Origin: Dermacentor variabilis
Lineage: Eukaryota; Arthropoda; Arachnida; Ixodida; Ixodidae
Direction of reading: 5' to 3'
Assembly: GCF_050947875.1 (NCBI RefSeq)
Contig: NC_134570.1
Location: 239,374,584 to 239,438,583, forward strand
Length of the DNA stretch: 64,000 nt
Shown here: in pieces, positions 52,839 through 62,668 of the stretch
Numbering within the stretch: position 1 is the first letter of the stretch
Layout: each line of letters opens with the position of its first letter
Notes under the pieces: generated by a model
Told to the model about the DNA's origin: nothing
The model's input: only the letters and a program-made list of their open reading frames with translations
Database searches by the model: none
Position numbers and translations under genes: made by a program

Positions 52839-55800
52839 CGAAAGGAGTCGCCACATTGTGGGCGCTGAACTGTACCGCCACGCCGGTTGTCCTTCCTCGC
52901 GGTATGAAAATCGCACTCTTCGATGAAGCCGCATGTAACTCAATGGCGGCCCTAACTACAGACGTCTCTACAGCTTGCTCTCCTTGCGATAATAGCCATT
53001 TTGAAGAGCTAATGCTTGGCATGATCAGCAAGGCTCTCGGTACGTGGGAACGGCAAGCACTGGTACATGTCCTTGCCAGGCATGAGGCCGCATTCGACTT
53101 CACGCATGGAGATGCACCCCTTCATTTGCCGTCGTCCCGCGCTCGTCACAGAATAGATACCGGCTCCGCACACCCCATCCGCCAGAAGCCCTACCGAGTG
53201 TCATCCTCCGAGCGAAAAGTTATTGCACAACAAGTCAAGGAGATGATGGACAAAGGTGTCGTTCAAGAGTCGTCTAGTCCATGGGCAGCCCCAGTAATCC
53301 TGGTCAGAAAAAAAGATGGCTCCTGGAGATTCTGCGTGGATTACAGACATCTAAACGCAGTGACGAAGAAGGATGTCTATCCACTACCGCGAATAGATGA
53401 CGTCATTGATTGCTTACACGCTGCTTCTTACTTCTCAACACTTGATTTGCGATCGGGGTATTGGCAAATACCTATGGACCCTGCCGACAAAGAAAAGACC
53501 GCTTTCGTGACTCCAGATGGCCTATTCGAATTTAATGTTATGCCTTTTGGCCTTTGCAATGCTCCTGCCACCTTCGAAAGATTCATGGACACAGTACTAC
53601 GTGGTCTGAAGTGGGAGATATGCATGTGTTACCTCGATGATGTTGTAATCTTTGGCCGCACGTTTGAAGAACATAATGAACGCCTCAGCCTTGTTCTCGA
53701 CTGCATCGAGAAAGCTGGACTGGTTCTAAACTCAAAGAAATGTCGCTTTGGCGAACGTCAAACACTGGTCCTGGGACACTTAGTTGACAAGGATGGCGTC
53801 AGACCCGATCCTCGTAAGATTGAAGCGGTGAGCTCCTTCAAGCCACCACAATCAGCACGAGAACTTCGCTCATTCATTGGCCTATGTTCATATTTTCGTC
53901 GTTTTGTTCCCAGGTTTGCCGACATCGTTTACCCGTTGACAAGTATTTTGCGACAAAATGCATCCTTGAATTGGACACCAGAGTGTGACGCATCATTTTC
54001 TCAACTGAAGTTTATACTAACGTCAGCACCTCTCTTGCGTCACTTCGATCCGTCTTGCCCAACTGAAGTTCACACTGATGCTAGTGGAATTGGGATAGGA
54101 GCGGTGCTTGTACAACGTCACAGTGGCGCAGAACATGTAGTCGCATATGCCAGCCGTTGCCTGAGCAAATCTGAACGGAATTATACGGTTACGGAACAGG
54201 AATGCCTGGCAGCTGTTTTCGCCATACAGAAGTTTCGGTGTTATCTTTACGGTAGACCATTCAAGATTATCACCGACCATCATTCTTTATGCTGGCTGGT
54301 CGGTTTGCGTGATCCCTCTGGTCGCCTCGCACGTTGGGCACTGCGCCTCCAGGAATACGACTTTGTGGTGTCATACAAGAGTGGCCGTCGTCACGCTGAC
54401 GCAGACTGCCTCTCTCGGATTCCTCTTGCGGCTACCGACTGCGATGCTGAGAATTTTGACGACTGTCTCGCTGCTGTTACTTCTACGTTCCCTGACGCGG
54501 CAGACTTTCAGCGAGAACAAAGGAGTGATGTTACCCTCGATCCGCTTTTTGTCGCCGCCCGTACTTCTCAAGGCACCGGTCGCTTTACCGTCCGTGATAA
54601 ATTACTCTACAAAACTAATTATTCCGGGCATGGAGCGCGTTTTCTGCTTGTTGTCCCGGAGAGCCTTCGCTCCGACGTTCTACGCGCCATGCATGACGAT
54701 GTGACATCCGGCCATTTCGGTTTCGTACGAATGCTACACCGCACGCAGGAGCGCTTTTTTTGGCCCAAGATGCACGAAAGAACCAAGCGCTATGTCGCTA
54801 GTTGTGAAACGTGCCAACGTCACAAGCGACCGACCACCGCAGCCCCGGGTCCCCTTCGGCTATTGACACCACCCAACACGCCATTCGAGCAAGTAGGCAG
54901 TGACCTTTTGGGTCCATTCCCGTTATCTAGCAACAAGAACCGTTGGATAATTGTCTGCGTAGACCATCTTACACGGTATGCAGAAACTGCAGCCATACCG
55001 TCTTCCACCGCCGCTTGCGTGGCGGTCTTCTTGTTGCGTTCCGTGGTCCTTCGTCATGGCCTACCACGTGTCATCATCAGCGACCGTGGTCGCCAGTTCA
55101 CTGCTGATGCCATTGAAGAGCTACTTCGTTTGTGCACTTCCCAGTTCCGTCATTCCACGCCGTATCATCCACAGACCAATGGCCTCGTTGAAAGGACGAA
55201 CAGAACGCTGACCAACAGGCTTGCCATGTACGTCTCCTCCAATCATAAGAACTGGGACGACGTGCTGCCCTTCATCACTTACGCATACAACACGGCGAAG
55301 CATGAAAACACGAACTATAGCCCATTTTATCTCCTGTATTCAAGGTTACCGCGAAGCCCCCTGGACACTTTCTTACCCTTCGTTCTGCACAGTGACGATT
55401 CTGTATCGAAGACTTTGTGTCTCGCCGAAGAAGCGCGTCGAATAGCTCGTCTTCGTACTCTGGCCTCGCAAAGTCGTTCGAAAGAGCGATACGACAACCG
55501 TCACGTACAAGTATCGTTGGAAAAAGGTGACTTGGTCCTTCTTTGGACACCGCAACGCAAGCGTGGATTGTGCCAAAAGTTATTGTCACAATATTCAGGC
55601 CCATTTGTAGTTGTGGACCGCCTGAGCGAACTCACTTACGTCATAGCTCGTCTACTGTGCAACGGTCGGCGATCAAGCAGAACTCAGCTGACACATTGCT
55701 CGCCTGAAGCCTTTCTACCCTGCTTGTGCATCCTGACTCGCCCCACGGGCTTCGTCTGCTTGCGGGGAAATGTAACAGATACGAAAGGCACGGACAAGAG

Positions 55801-55984
55801 AAAGGAAGGGAAGACGAAGAGGACGAAGCCTTGGAGAGGCCGAGCTGCGCTACTATCACGCTACGATCATCATCCATCGCCTGTAAATAAAACCATTTCG
55901 TCGCAACTCTTGGTAACAATATTATTTCTTTCCAGAACAGTTAAAATTACAAATTTACCAGGCACTATTTGCGTCTCATATTAA
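52814..55984 (+). CDS. pol: Gypsy Pol: reverse transcriptase, RNase H, integrase
   Basis: The frame is open from 52800 to 55984. The first 40 codons are a linker. Reverse transcriptase: VIAQQVKEMMDKGVVQESSS, PWAAPVILVRKKDGSWRFCV, STLDLRSGYWQIPM (first Asp), NVMPFGLCNAPATFERFMD, and CYLDDVVIFG (catalytic pair). RNase H: TEVHTDASGIGIGAVL, SERNYTVTEQECLAAVFA, and KSGRRHADADCLSRIP. Integrase: zinc-binding HDDVTSGHFGF...CETCQRH (H-H-C-C), then GSDLLGPFPL (first Asp), VIISDRGRQFTADAI (second Asp), and HPQTNGLVERTNRTL (Glu). All catalytic residues are present. Near the end, the usual last segment (ARLKPFYP-like) is found in a different frame with a stop at 55734-55736. So a late frameshift makes this frame read through the right LTR and out of the element. 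No chromodomain. Confidence 0.94.
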   Translation: MPCSVVCMTKGVATLWALNCTATPVVLPRGMKIALFDEAACNSMAALTTDVSTACSPCDNSHFEELMLGMISKALGTWERQALVHVLARHEAAFDFTHGDAPLHLPSSRARHRIDTGSAHPIRQKPYRVSSSERKVIAQQVKEMMDKGVVQESSSPWAAPVILVRKKDGSWRFCVDYRHLNAVTKKDVYPLPRIDDVIDCLHAASYFSTLDLRSGYWQIPMDPADKEKTAFVTPDGLFEFNVMPFGLCNAPATFERFMDTVLRGLKWEICMCYLDDVVIFGRTFEEHNERLSLVLDCIEKAGLVLNSKKCRFGERQTLVLGHLVDKDGVRPDPRKIEAVSSFKPPQSARELRSFIGLCSYFRRFVPRFADIVYPLTSILRQNASLNWTPECDASFSQLKFILTSAPLLRHFDPSCPTEVHTDASGIGIGAVLVQRHSGAEHVVAYASRCLSKSERNYTVTEQECLAAVFAIQKFRCYLYGRPFKIITDHHSLCWLVGLRDPSGRLARWALRLQEYDFVVSYKSGRRHADADCLSRIPLAATDCDAENFDDCLAAVTSTFPDAADFQREQRSDVTLDPLFVAARTSQGTGRFTVRDKLLYKTNYSGHGARFLLVVPESLRSDVLRAMHDDVTSGHFGFVRMLHRTQERFFWPKMHERTKRYVASCETCQRHKRPTTAAPGPLRLLTPPNTPFEQVGSDLLGPFPLSSNKNRWIIVCVDHLTRYAETAAIPSSTAACVAVFLLRSVVLRHGLPRVIISDRGRQFTADAIEELLRLCTSQFRHSTPYHPQTNGLVERTNRTLTNRLAMYVSSNHKNWDDVLPFITYAYNTAKHENTNYSPFYLLYSRLPRSPLDTFLPFVLHSDDSVSKTLCLAEEARRIARLRTLASQSRSKERYDNRHVQVSLEKGDLVLLWTPQRKRGLCQKLLSQYSGPFVVVDRLSELTYVIARLLCNGRRSSRTQLTHCSPEAFLPCLCILTRPTGFVCLRGNVTDTKGTDKRKEGKTKRTKPWRGRAALLSRYDHHPSPVNKTISSQLLVTILFLSRTVKITNLPGTICVSY
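55762..55770 (+). promoter_or_regulatory. Candidate polypurine tract
   Basis: GCGGGGAAA directly before the right LTR, the expected place for plus-strand priming. It is short for a polypurine tract. Confidence 0.5.
55771..55918 (+). repeat. Gypsy right LTR (148 bp)
   Basis: Same ends and length as the left LTR. Its TATA box is changed to TGTAAATA; AATAAA is kept. Confidence 0.96.
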
Positions 55985-56180
55985 CTACTGCATGCGTGTG
56001 TGGGGCACGACTGTGAACACTAACACAAGCTTTTTCTTCAGAAACGTGCACGTCCAAATTATTGCTAACGTTCCATACCTCCACACAACATCACCACTTT
56101 CCAGCAAATTTAACGCGACTTCAAACTGCCAGATGTGTATGGCTTTCCTTTACTGTATTCGTATTTTTTTCCTCTAACAA
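55919..56180 (+). mobile_element. LINE fragment, segment 3 of 3
   Basis: Continues the LINE after the Gypsy: LKLQIYQALFASHINYCMRV followed by WGTTVNTNTSFFFRNVHVQI and a decayed C-terminus to about 56177. The segment QALFASHINYC is the conserved post-thumb motif that also appears at 24.5 kb. Confidence 0.85.
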
Positions 56181-56449
56181 AGTCTCTTCACTTGTAACAT
56201 CACTGTCGGGACTACAGCCAGGATAAATGGCTCGTGCCAAAAAGGCTAACAATTTATCTAATGCAATCGCTAACCTGTAATGTTCTTCAACTTCTTAATA
56301 AGTATGAAAACCAAGGCATTATTAATGTTCATGTCTTTATCCGGAAACAAAGGCAAAATAATTTCTGGTCTACAATCATTCATTACATGATGCCTGCGCG
56401 CGGGAACAAATGTATGGATATCCCTAACTGGGAGTTACCAATGCGCTGT

Positions 56450-56512
<63 letters not shown>

Positions 56513-57071
56513 TGTTCATGTTAGTTTCGGTTGAGACAGAGTTGCACTGTCCACCCCTCTTTACTATATTTTAACTGTGCAATTACCATTGTTAAGCACG
56601 AGCTAATATAGTATGTAGTATATCACTATATATAACATATTATATGCGTGCTTTATTTTCTCTACACTGACTGTTGTGCTGTCAAGCACTTTCAAGCTGT
56701 TTGCAACAGCTTGAAGGACCCCAACAAATTGTAATGACTTCTTAGAAATAAAGTTCTGATTATTAGTTGTCTCCGTGCTCATACTGTGACATAAAACTGG
56801 AATGCACGTGTATAATGAAGGAACTCGTGCTGTGTCCCCTCAGAGTGGCCCCTTTGCATTCGTGGTATACTTCACCGCAGTGTATTATGGCAAAGTTGAC
56901 TTTAAGGAACCGAAATTTGCAACGCTTCTAGACTCGTCGACTCGTCGATTTTTTCATCGCCGCGTCTAGCCATAACCACTATGGAGCCCAAACAGAGGAA
57001 ACGAAGGTAGAAATGAACGATAAAATGACGCAGGAACTAGGCAGCGACTGTACCTGCGGTTAATCAAACAT
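56181..57071. other. No gene; (TC)n(TA)n microsatellite at 56455-56509
   Basis: AT-rich. The dinucleotide repeat has about nine TC units followed by about 18 TA units. No coding signal. Confidence 0.6.
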
Positions 57072-57310
57072 TCAAATTTTGACACTTCACGTGCCAAAGC
57101 CGAGAACTGATAATGAGGCACACCGTAGCGGTGAACTGCGGATTAATTTTCACCGCGCTGGATTCGTTAACATGCATTCAATGTCCGGTACACGGGCATT
57201 GCATTTTTAGCTCGTCGAACCCCGTCGAAATGCGGCCTCCACGACCGAGATGTGATCCCACAACCTCACTTTCGCAGCGCAACGCCAAAACCACTAATAC
57301 AACATGGTGG
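57072..57310 (-). mobile_element. Old Ruka-like SINE copy, minus strand
   Basis: The reverse complement is collinear with the intact SINE: GGTTTTGGCGTTGCGCTGCG, GTGGGATCACATCTCGG, GAGGCCGCATTTCGACGGGG, AAAATTAATCCGCAG, GTGTGCCTCATTATCAG and TTTGGCACGTGAAG. Confidence 0.82.
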
Positions 57311-57620
57311 GTCTAGAAGCCATCAGGACAGTTTCAGTTGGCTGGACCAATAAACCACATTGCTTTTCACAAAATCCCGCAAAAGATGGGGAGTCCAACG
57401 TGACGGTCTAATGTGAGGAGTTTATTTTGAACTTGTTTCAATGCCAGGGCAGAATACCCAGACTTCGCCAACGTCACATCGCGATTGCATCTTTTGTCAG
57501 AATAGTAGATGCTTTCGGATTCCTACAGGTGCGCGGGCGCCCGTGCAGCCCACGCGGTTCGTGCGTGGTTGCGGGCCGGAGGAGAGAGATATGCGCAAGA
57601 GAGGATATCTGCCACGCCTT
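57311..57620. other. No gene recognised; upstream flank of TATA promoter
   Basis: A GC-rich patch (57530-57600) precedes the promoter-like sites. Frames here overlap in three phases without domains. Confidence 0.35.
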
Positions 57621-57735
57621 CCGACGTCACTCATGCTTCGCAAAGAGTGACGTCAGCATCTCTCAGCTTTTTCTTTCCTCCATCGTCAGAGCACCCTCAG
57701 ATATAAAAGGCCTGCTTGCACGCACTGAGCATAGT
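57621..57735 (+). promoter_or_regulatory. Candidate promoter: paired CRE-like sites and TATA box
   Basis: CGACGTCACTC (about 57623) and GTGACGTCAGC (about 57647) are facing CRE-like sites. TATAAAAGG follows at 57702-57710. Transcription would start near 57730-57735, and the zinc-finger frame starts about 50 bases further. Similar elements precede the frame at 12151. Confidence 0.6.
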
Positions 57736-57784
57736 TACGTAATCGGTTTTTAGGAAACCCCATGCTTCTCTTCGCGGTCTCGCA

Positions 57785-58117
57785 ATGGCGAAAGTTGCTT
57801 CCTTTGAATGTTAGTACTGCGACCGGCGGTTAGTGAACAATCGCAATCTGCAGCGGCACATAAAACTTGTGCACAAAATCACTCACCCGAAGTACAACTG
57901 CGACGAGTGTGAAGTAGCCTTGACTTTGAAAGAACTGGAGTCCCACCATATTAGCGTGCATTTCTTCGAGCCGGAATATGAGCGGTATCACATTCTGACT
58001 ATGCCAGATAAGGCACTTGCTTATTCTCTCGAAGCAACGCGTGATTACCGCTGCACCTGTTATTTTTGCATTACGGGCTTGCAGAGTGAACAATTCACTT
58101 GTTCACTTATTGCTTGA
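57785..58117 (+). pseudogene. Small C2H2 zinc-finger gene with premature stop
   Basis: From ATG 57785 the frame reads MAKVASFEC, then TAG at 57812-57814, then YCDRRLVNNRNLQRHIKLVH and beyond to TGA at 58115-58117 (110 codons plus stop). The first finger is C-x2-C-x12-H-x4-H, with the stop replacing the first residue between its two cysteines. The second finger, YNCDECEVALTLKELESHH with the last His three residues on, is C-x2-C-x12-H-x3-H. All eight metal ligands are present, so the stop is the only obvious defect (one base from a sense codon such as Gln or Lys). It follows a TATA box at a normal distance. The family could be a host gene or a gene carried by a repeat; I cannot tell. Confidence 0.65.
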
Positions 58118-58296
58118 AATGTGCTCATTTGTGGTGCTTTCATGCTTTAACATTTTATCTGACCATTCACTAGCTCCAACTTATACCGTCATACACTAAA
58201 TTGCATGCTGATCATTGCTGTTTTGAATCGAAGCAACGCAGAATAATTGCTGATGGATCTATTTTATGAATCGCATATTTAAGCTGTAAAAAAATG
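58118..58296. other. No gene recognised
   Basis: Short 3' flank of the zinc-finger frame. Confidence 0.4.
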
Positions 58297-58361
58297 TACC
58301 CGCCGCGGCGGCCGCATTTAGATGGGAGAAAAATGCAAGAAACGCCTGTGTGGCACGTTAA
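58297..58361 (+). mobile_element. Ruka-like SINE, left half (head deleted)
   Basis: Begins CCCGCCG and jumps directly to CGGCGGCCGCATTTAGATGG, so the tRNA-derived head between two CGGCGG-like sequences is missing. It continues to CACGTTAA, where a MITE is inserted; the other half is at 58864-58965. Confidence 0.85.
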
Positions 58362-58863
58362 AGGGGCACTAAAGTGAAAAATAATTTCTTCTGCATCAGT
58401 AAATTACCATTCTACAACACCAAAAACACTACTGTTACAATGATAAGATGTTTGGTAAGCCAGAAAAAGCGCAAGAACGAAATACGGGTGGCGACACCTA
58501 CTTGAGTTCTCGCACCTGGGGGCTCTACGTCGTGGATTTTGATGGCATCTTCTAGGGCCTACTAACTATATATAGCGGTACAGATTGACTATATTGAGTT
58601 CTAAAGGAACCAAATATTAAACATGGCAAGTTTCAGGAACCTTTATTCAGCCAACGCGGCCCAAGTGCGAAAACATACTTAGGAATCCCTGACGTCACGC
58701 TAACGTACCGGCGCTGGGGTTTCGGCGCAAAATTCAAATACTGATACTTGGACCTTCGTTTTCTCATCTAATAATCAAACTATATTTGTAATGACTGCCT
58801 GCAGGGTTCTCAAACAATGCTTCATTAGTCTAAACTGATTTATTGTTTCGCTTTAGTGTCCCT
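58362..58863. mobile_element. MITE with TTAA target duplication
   Basis: A 502-bp insert flanked by TTAA at 58358-58361 and 58864-58867. Its ends are inverted repeats (AGGGGCACTAAAGTGAAA and TTTCGCTTTAGTGTCCCT, two mismatches). TTAA duplication and terminal repeats starting with a G/C-rich triplet suggest a piggyBac-type non-autonomous element. No coding capacity seen. Confidence 0.9.
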
Positions 58864-58965
58864 TTAAAGATGCCCTCGTGGTCAAAATTAATCCGGACTG
58901 CGCCACTATGGCATGCTTCATAATCAAATCATGGTTTTAGCGCATAAAACCCTAGAATACATTCT
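58864..58965 (+). mobile_element. Ruka-like SINE, right half
   Basis: Resumes after the MITE with AAAGATGCCCTCGTGGTC, AAAATTAATCCGGACTGCGC, GCATGCTTCATAATCAAATC and GCGCATAAAACCC, collinear with the intact SINE body. Confidence 0.85.
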
Positions 58966-60748
58966 ATAAAAGAAAAGTGACTGGAGGAGCATGAATGAAG
59001 TTAATGATTTGCTATTTTTACTTTAGGTAATGAAAGAAAGAAAACAAATATACAAAGTATGAACGCTGCTTCTAGTTCCCAACTTCTGTAAGGTAAACCA
59101 TGCGATACAATATATGCAGATTTGGTAGCATGAATATTAGCCATAATGGTGGTCATGCCATGCAGGAAAGCACTCGCTTTGCAAACTTGAATATGGGTAA
59201 GCACCTATAGTATGGTACAGGAAAAATGTGTTTCTCCTCATTGCGGCAAGCACCTACATTTTTTACTGCATTCTTTAGGGTCTAGAAGCAATAGTTGTCA
59301 GGTTAGGTAGCATGTACAAGCCTCCTTGTACGTTCATACTGTGTTAAATCAGCTTTTCTGTTCAAGAAATCTGTTCTAGTCTTGTGCCTTAAACTGGTGC
59401 TGGAGCTTTCATATGCTTTACAGTCGTCGCATAGTTATATACAGGCTGGAGCGGTATTGCACAGTAATCAATAGAGGCAAGTTCACAGGTATGAGATTGC
59501 ACTTCTGCCTAAGGTCGATCTGCAATCGAGTGCATGGCTTTGTGTGAGCGAGAACTTTATACAACGGAAAGGATTGCGTTTAAAAACATGTACACACAGC
59601 AGAAAAAACAAAGTAGCACTTCATATCAATCTTAACACAATAAGTAAAAGCTGAGTCAACCAAAGCACAAATTTTGCATTGTTTGATTAAAGAAGTGCTA
59701 GAAGTACTGTACACTAGTTCTAATGATAGCTCCTGTCGAAGTTTTATATTTCCTGAATCCCCAATGTGCAAACAATTTAAATCTACTAATTGTTCAGTTA
59801 AAACACGGGGAAAACATGGTGTCAACCACGTTCCAACGCACGCGTGTTAGCTGGCATGTCGACGGCGTCTGACACGCCAGCTGAGAAAAAGAAGAGGAGG
59901 AAAGAAAAAAAGAAGGATACGACAAGAAACCAAACTAAGTGTTGTTGCCTATAGCTTGAAATTTAGCATAGCGGATAGATTATAAAGCTCCTTTTGAAAC
60001 GTTTATGCCTATTTGTTGTAATGCCTTGAACTTATGGATAAGGTATGATTCTCTGTATTTTCTTTCTCGTTCAGAACGGAAATTTGACTGTAAGATGTAG
60101 AGTTGTCATTTTCAGTTGTCATTTCATGCAGTTCTTGGTGTTGCTCATGAAAAAAATTTTGATGGCAGTCACTTTGTGCTGCTATAATTAGACGCCATGT
60201 CACAGTGTCAACCTCAAATTAATAAAGCAAATTAGCTTACAGTTTCTATACATACTGCCTTCGCAGGAGTTTGATCTCTGTATGGAAGCTGCAAAATGTA
60301 CCCAAACAAAGCATAGTCTAAAAATGTACAAGAAGCAACATCATTCTTGTCACTCTTTTATATCTTCTTTTTCTTTAATTCCAACATGTTTCGCTCTAAA
60401 ATTTTGCCCGGAGAAAAACAAATGATTGATCTTCATCAGGAAAAGAGAAAAGATGTCACTGAACCTCTTCTTCATAACTACTGAGTTCCACAACATGTCA
60501 ATGATTCAACTTTGTAACGCTAGTTCTGCGCATTACACACCCTGAAACGCAGACTGCACATACAAGTGTCCAGGGCACTTAATCTTCTTTTTTCTTCTAA
60601 ATTACCCAAGATATTCTGCAGAGCCAACGTGGGCTTACAATAAACTGATGCCCCTTGACACACTGCATACATGTAACATTTGCTTTATTTTATTATCCTG
60701 ATCAGCTTTCAAGTCATAGAAGGAAAAGGTGGAGAAAGACACTTGCAG
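58966..60748. other. No gene recognised
   Basis: AT-rich with short frames. A 9-bp inverted pair, TTAGCTGGC and GCCAGCTGA, sits at about 59848-59884. Confidence 0.4.
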
Positions 60749-60846
60749 TCACTTCATTGCAAGGACAGGTGCAAAGACATGCGGCCACCTGAAAAAGAAG
60801 CATTTCTACTTCGTCTGTCACCGGTCTGGAAGTTATGCTTCACAAG
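60749..60846 (+). CDS. Candidate exon: zinc-finger-like (FAR1/FLYWCH-type) fragment
   Basis: The 98-bp stretch lies between CACTTGCAG (acceptor-like) and AAG|GTATCG (donor-like). It reads HFIARTGAKTCGHLKKKHFY followed by FVCHRSGSYASQG. The pattern C-x-H, then aromatic residues and CHRSG, resembles the first half of the zinc-binding domain found at the N-terminus of MULE/FAR1- and FLYWCH-related proteins. No continuation of the domain is found downstream within 300 bases, so either an intron follows or only a fragment remains. The frame used differs from the longest ATG frame in the region. Confidence 0.35.
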
Positions 60847-62484
60847 GTATCGTGAAATGCCCGTATCACGACCACCAGTCTGAGTCTCTGGCTTTGATGG
60901 GTTTTTAAAAACCACAGAGATTTTTGTTCAGTCATGTTTATACGATTACTCAAAGAAGCGTTAACAGCACATCGGAATGAACCTCAACCTGGACAGTCAT
61001 CTCGGTACGCTCACCCAAGCTGGGAATCATGTATACCTAAAGTTGGGCTTAAACATACTTTAACGCCATCTTGGCCAAGATTATACATATGATTCTATTT
61101 CCTTCCTATCATTCAACACACCATCTAGGCAGTAACACTGAATGAAGTGTGAGGGATGCAAAAGAAAATAGAACAGGATAAAAATTGTATACACTAGCCT
61201 GACCCTGGTCACCTCAAAGCCTATGCATCAATATTAAACTACTTACACCCGAGTCCAAGCGTACAACTGCCCAAGTGGCTGTCCTTTAAACAAAGCTCTG
61301 GTAATGCTGGACCTTGCTGTTAAAGAACACCTTTAATCAACCACAAGACATCGGCTGTAATCGCAAACCAGACCTATGACAGCACCAATGTTAAACTATT
61401 TGTTGTCACCAATATGAGTTAAGCACATTTGTTTTAGAACTACACTGTACTATTTCTGTGTCAGTGATTGCAGGGGAGTCCCTGTGTATTGTGTTAGACA
61501 TAAAAGGATTTAAAGAGATGCCTACAGAGACATTGCGAAAGTAGCTGGTATTAGTAGATTGCACCAATGATTGGAAGATCTTTTTGGAGCACATGTTATA
61601 AGCACATGTAATAAATAATGAACAGTGACACAATAGATCCAGCGGTCAGATGCAAGTAGTACTGCTCAACATGACAACAGATCACTCTATTCGCCACTGT
61701 CGGAGTGGCAAAGTTTAAAGTTCGTTTCCAAAAGCATTGTCTGCCTGGGTTACATGTCGTCATAGCCTTCTCATGTTATGAATGCGTAAATTTATAGCAG
61801 GCCCATCCCAAAAGTTTGGGGACGTCCAAAGCCAGTATATCAAAAAAATTTCTTCTGTTTGATTCTACTCTAACCTTATAGTCCACCGATTTCAAGTGAC
61901 TGGCCCAGCTAGTAATGCAGGTGGCATGCAGCTCTAACAAGTGGGGCGGCTGGAATAGGAATACTTTATTGCGGCACTGGTGGCCTGAATTCAAAGCATT
62001 TTCATTAAATAACAAAGCTCAAAAAGAACAGTGCCTCAGTTATCTTTGTCTTACTGAGACTTGGCTAATACAGCCCACACCCACAGTGGGTGGTGCGTCA
62101 GCATGCAGTGGTGGCCTAGCCAGTTAATGATTTGGACTAGGAAATAAGTAGTCGTGGTGCATTTTGGAGCAGAAAAATTGGCCCTTTTGGAATAGTTGGA
62201 GTAGTACAGCAATAATGTGTAGCCATTTGGTGCAGCTCATTATTACTGTGCACTCAGTAAATGCTGCTCAATAGCAAAGGAAGACACCAAGGCCAACAGC
62301 CAGCAGCAGCCAATTAGTACCACGTCAGTATGTTGCAAACACTTTTCTTTGAATAGGTAAGAAACCTTCATAAACAATTGAAAAATTCATGCAGAAACTG
62401 CTCTGGGACTTAAGTACGCTTAAGCATTGTACCACTTGCTCATCTCCACGCAGCCCAATGTCATTATCAAGCCATTTTCAAGGA
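60847..62484. other. No gene recognised
   Basis: Short frames on both strands without domains. Confidence 0.4.
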
Positions 62485-62668
62485 TACGGCAGCCTGTAAT
62501 GGAAAATTTCAGAAAACATCCTAGGGAAAGTAAAAGACGTCCAAACGAATGTTACTGAACTTCTTTCCAAAATGGAAGGAACCTCTGGCGTCACGAGGTA
62601 ATTCACATGCTTAAGGATACCCAGGACAAAACTGGAAAGCATAAAACCAGGACAATTGCAACACAAGT

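Larger units (their letters stand above)
50613..55918 (+). mobile_element. Ty3/Gypsy LTR retrotransposon, nearly complete
   Basis: A 5306-bp element flanked by a 4-bp duplication, ATAT (50609-50612 and 55919-55922). It is bounded by 148-bp LTRs and carries gag, protease, reverse transcriptase, RNase H and integrase in the Gypsy order. There is no room for an envelope gene: only about 35 bases lie between the probable pol stop and the right LTR. Coding lies in three frames, each shifted -1 from the one before. Defects are few, so the insertion is fairly recent. Confidence 0.97.

Noticed and set aside
55700..55770. Envelope gene in the Gypsy element
   Set aside because: There are only about 35 bases between the probable pol stop and the right LTR.
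55771..55984. C-terminal extension of Pol through the right LTR
   Set aside because: The usual Pol end lies in another frame with a stop at 55734-55736; the extension is a result of a late frameshift.
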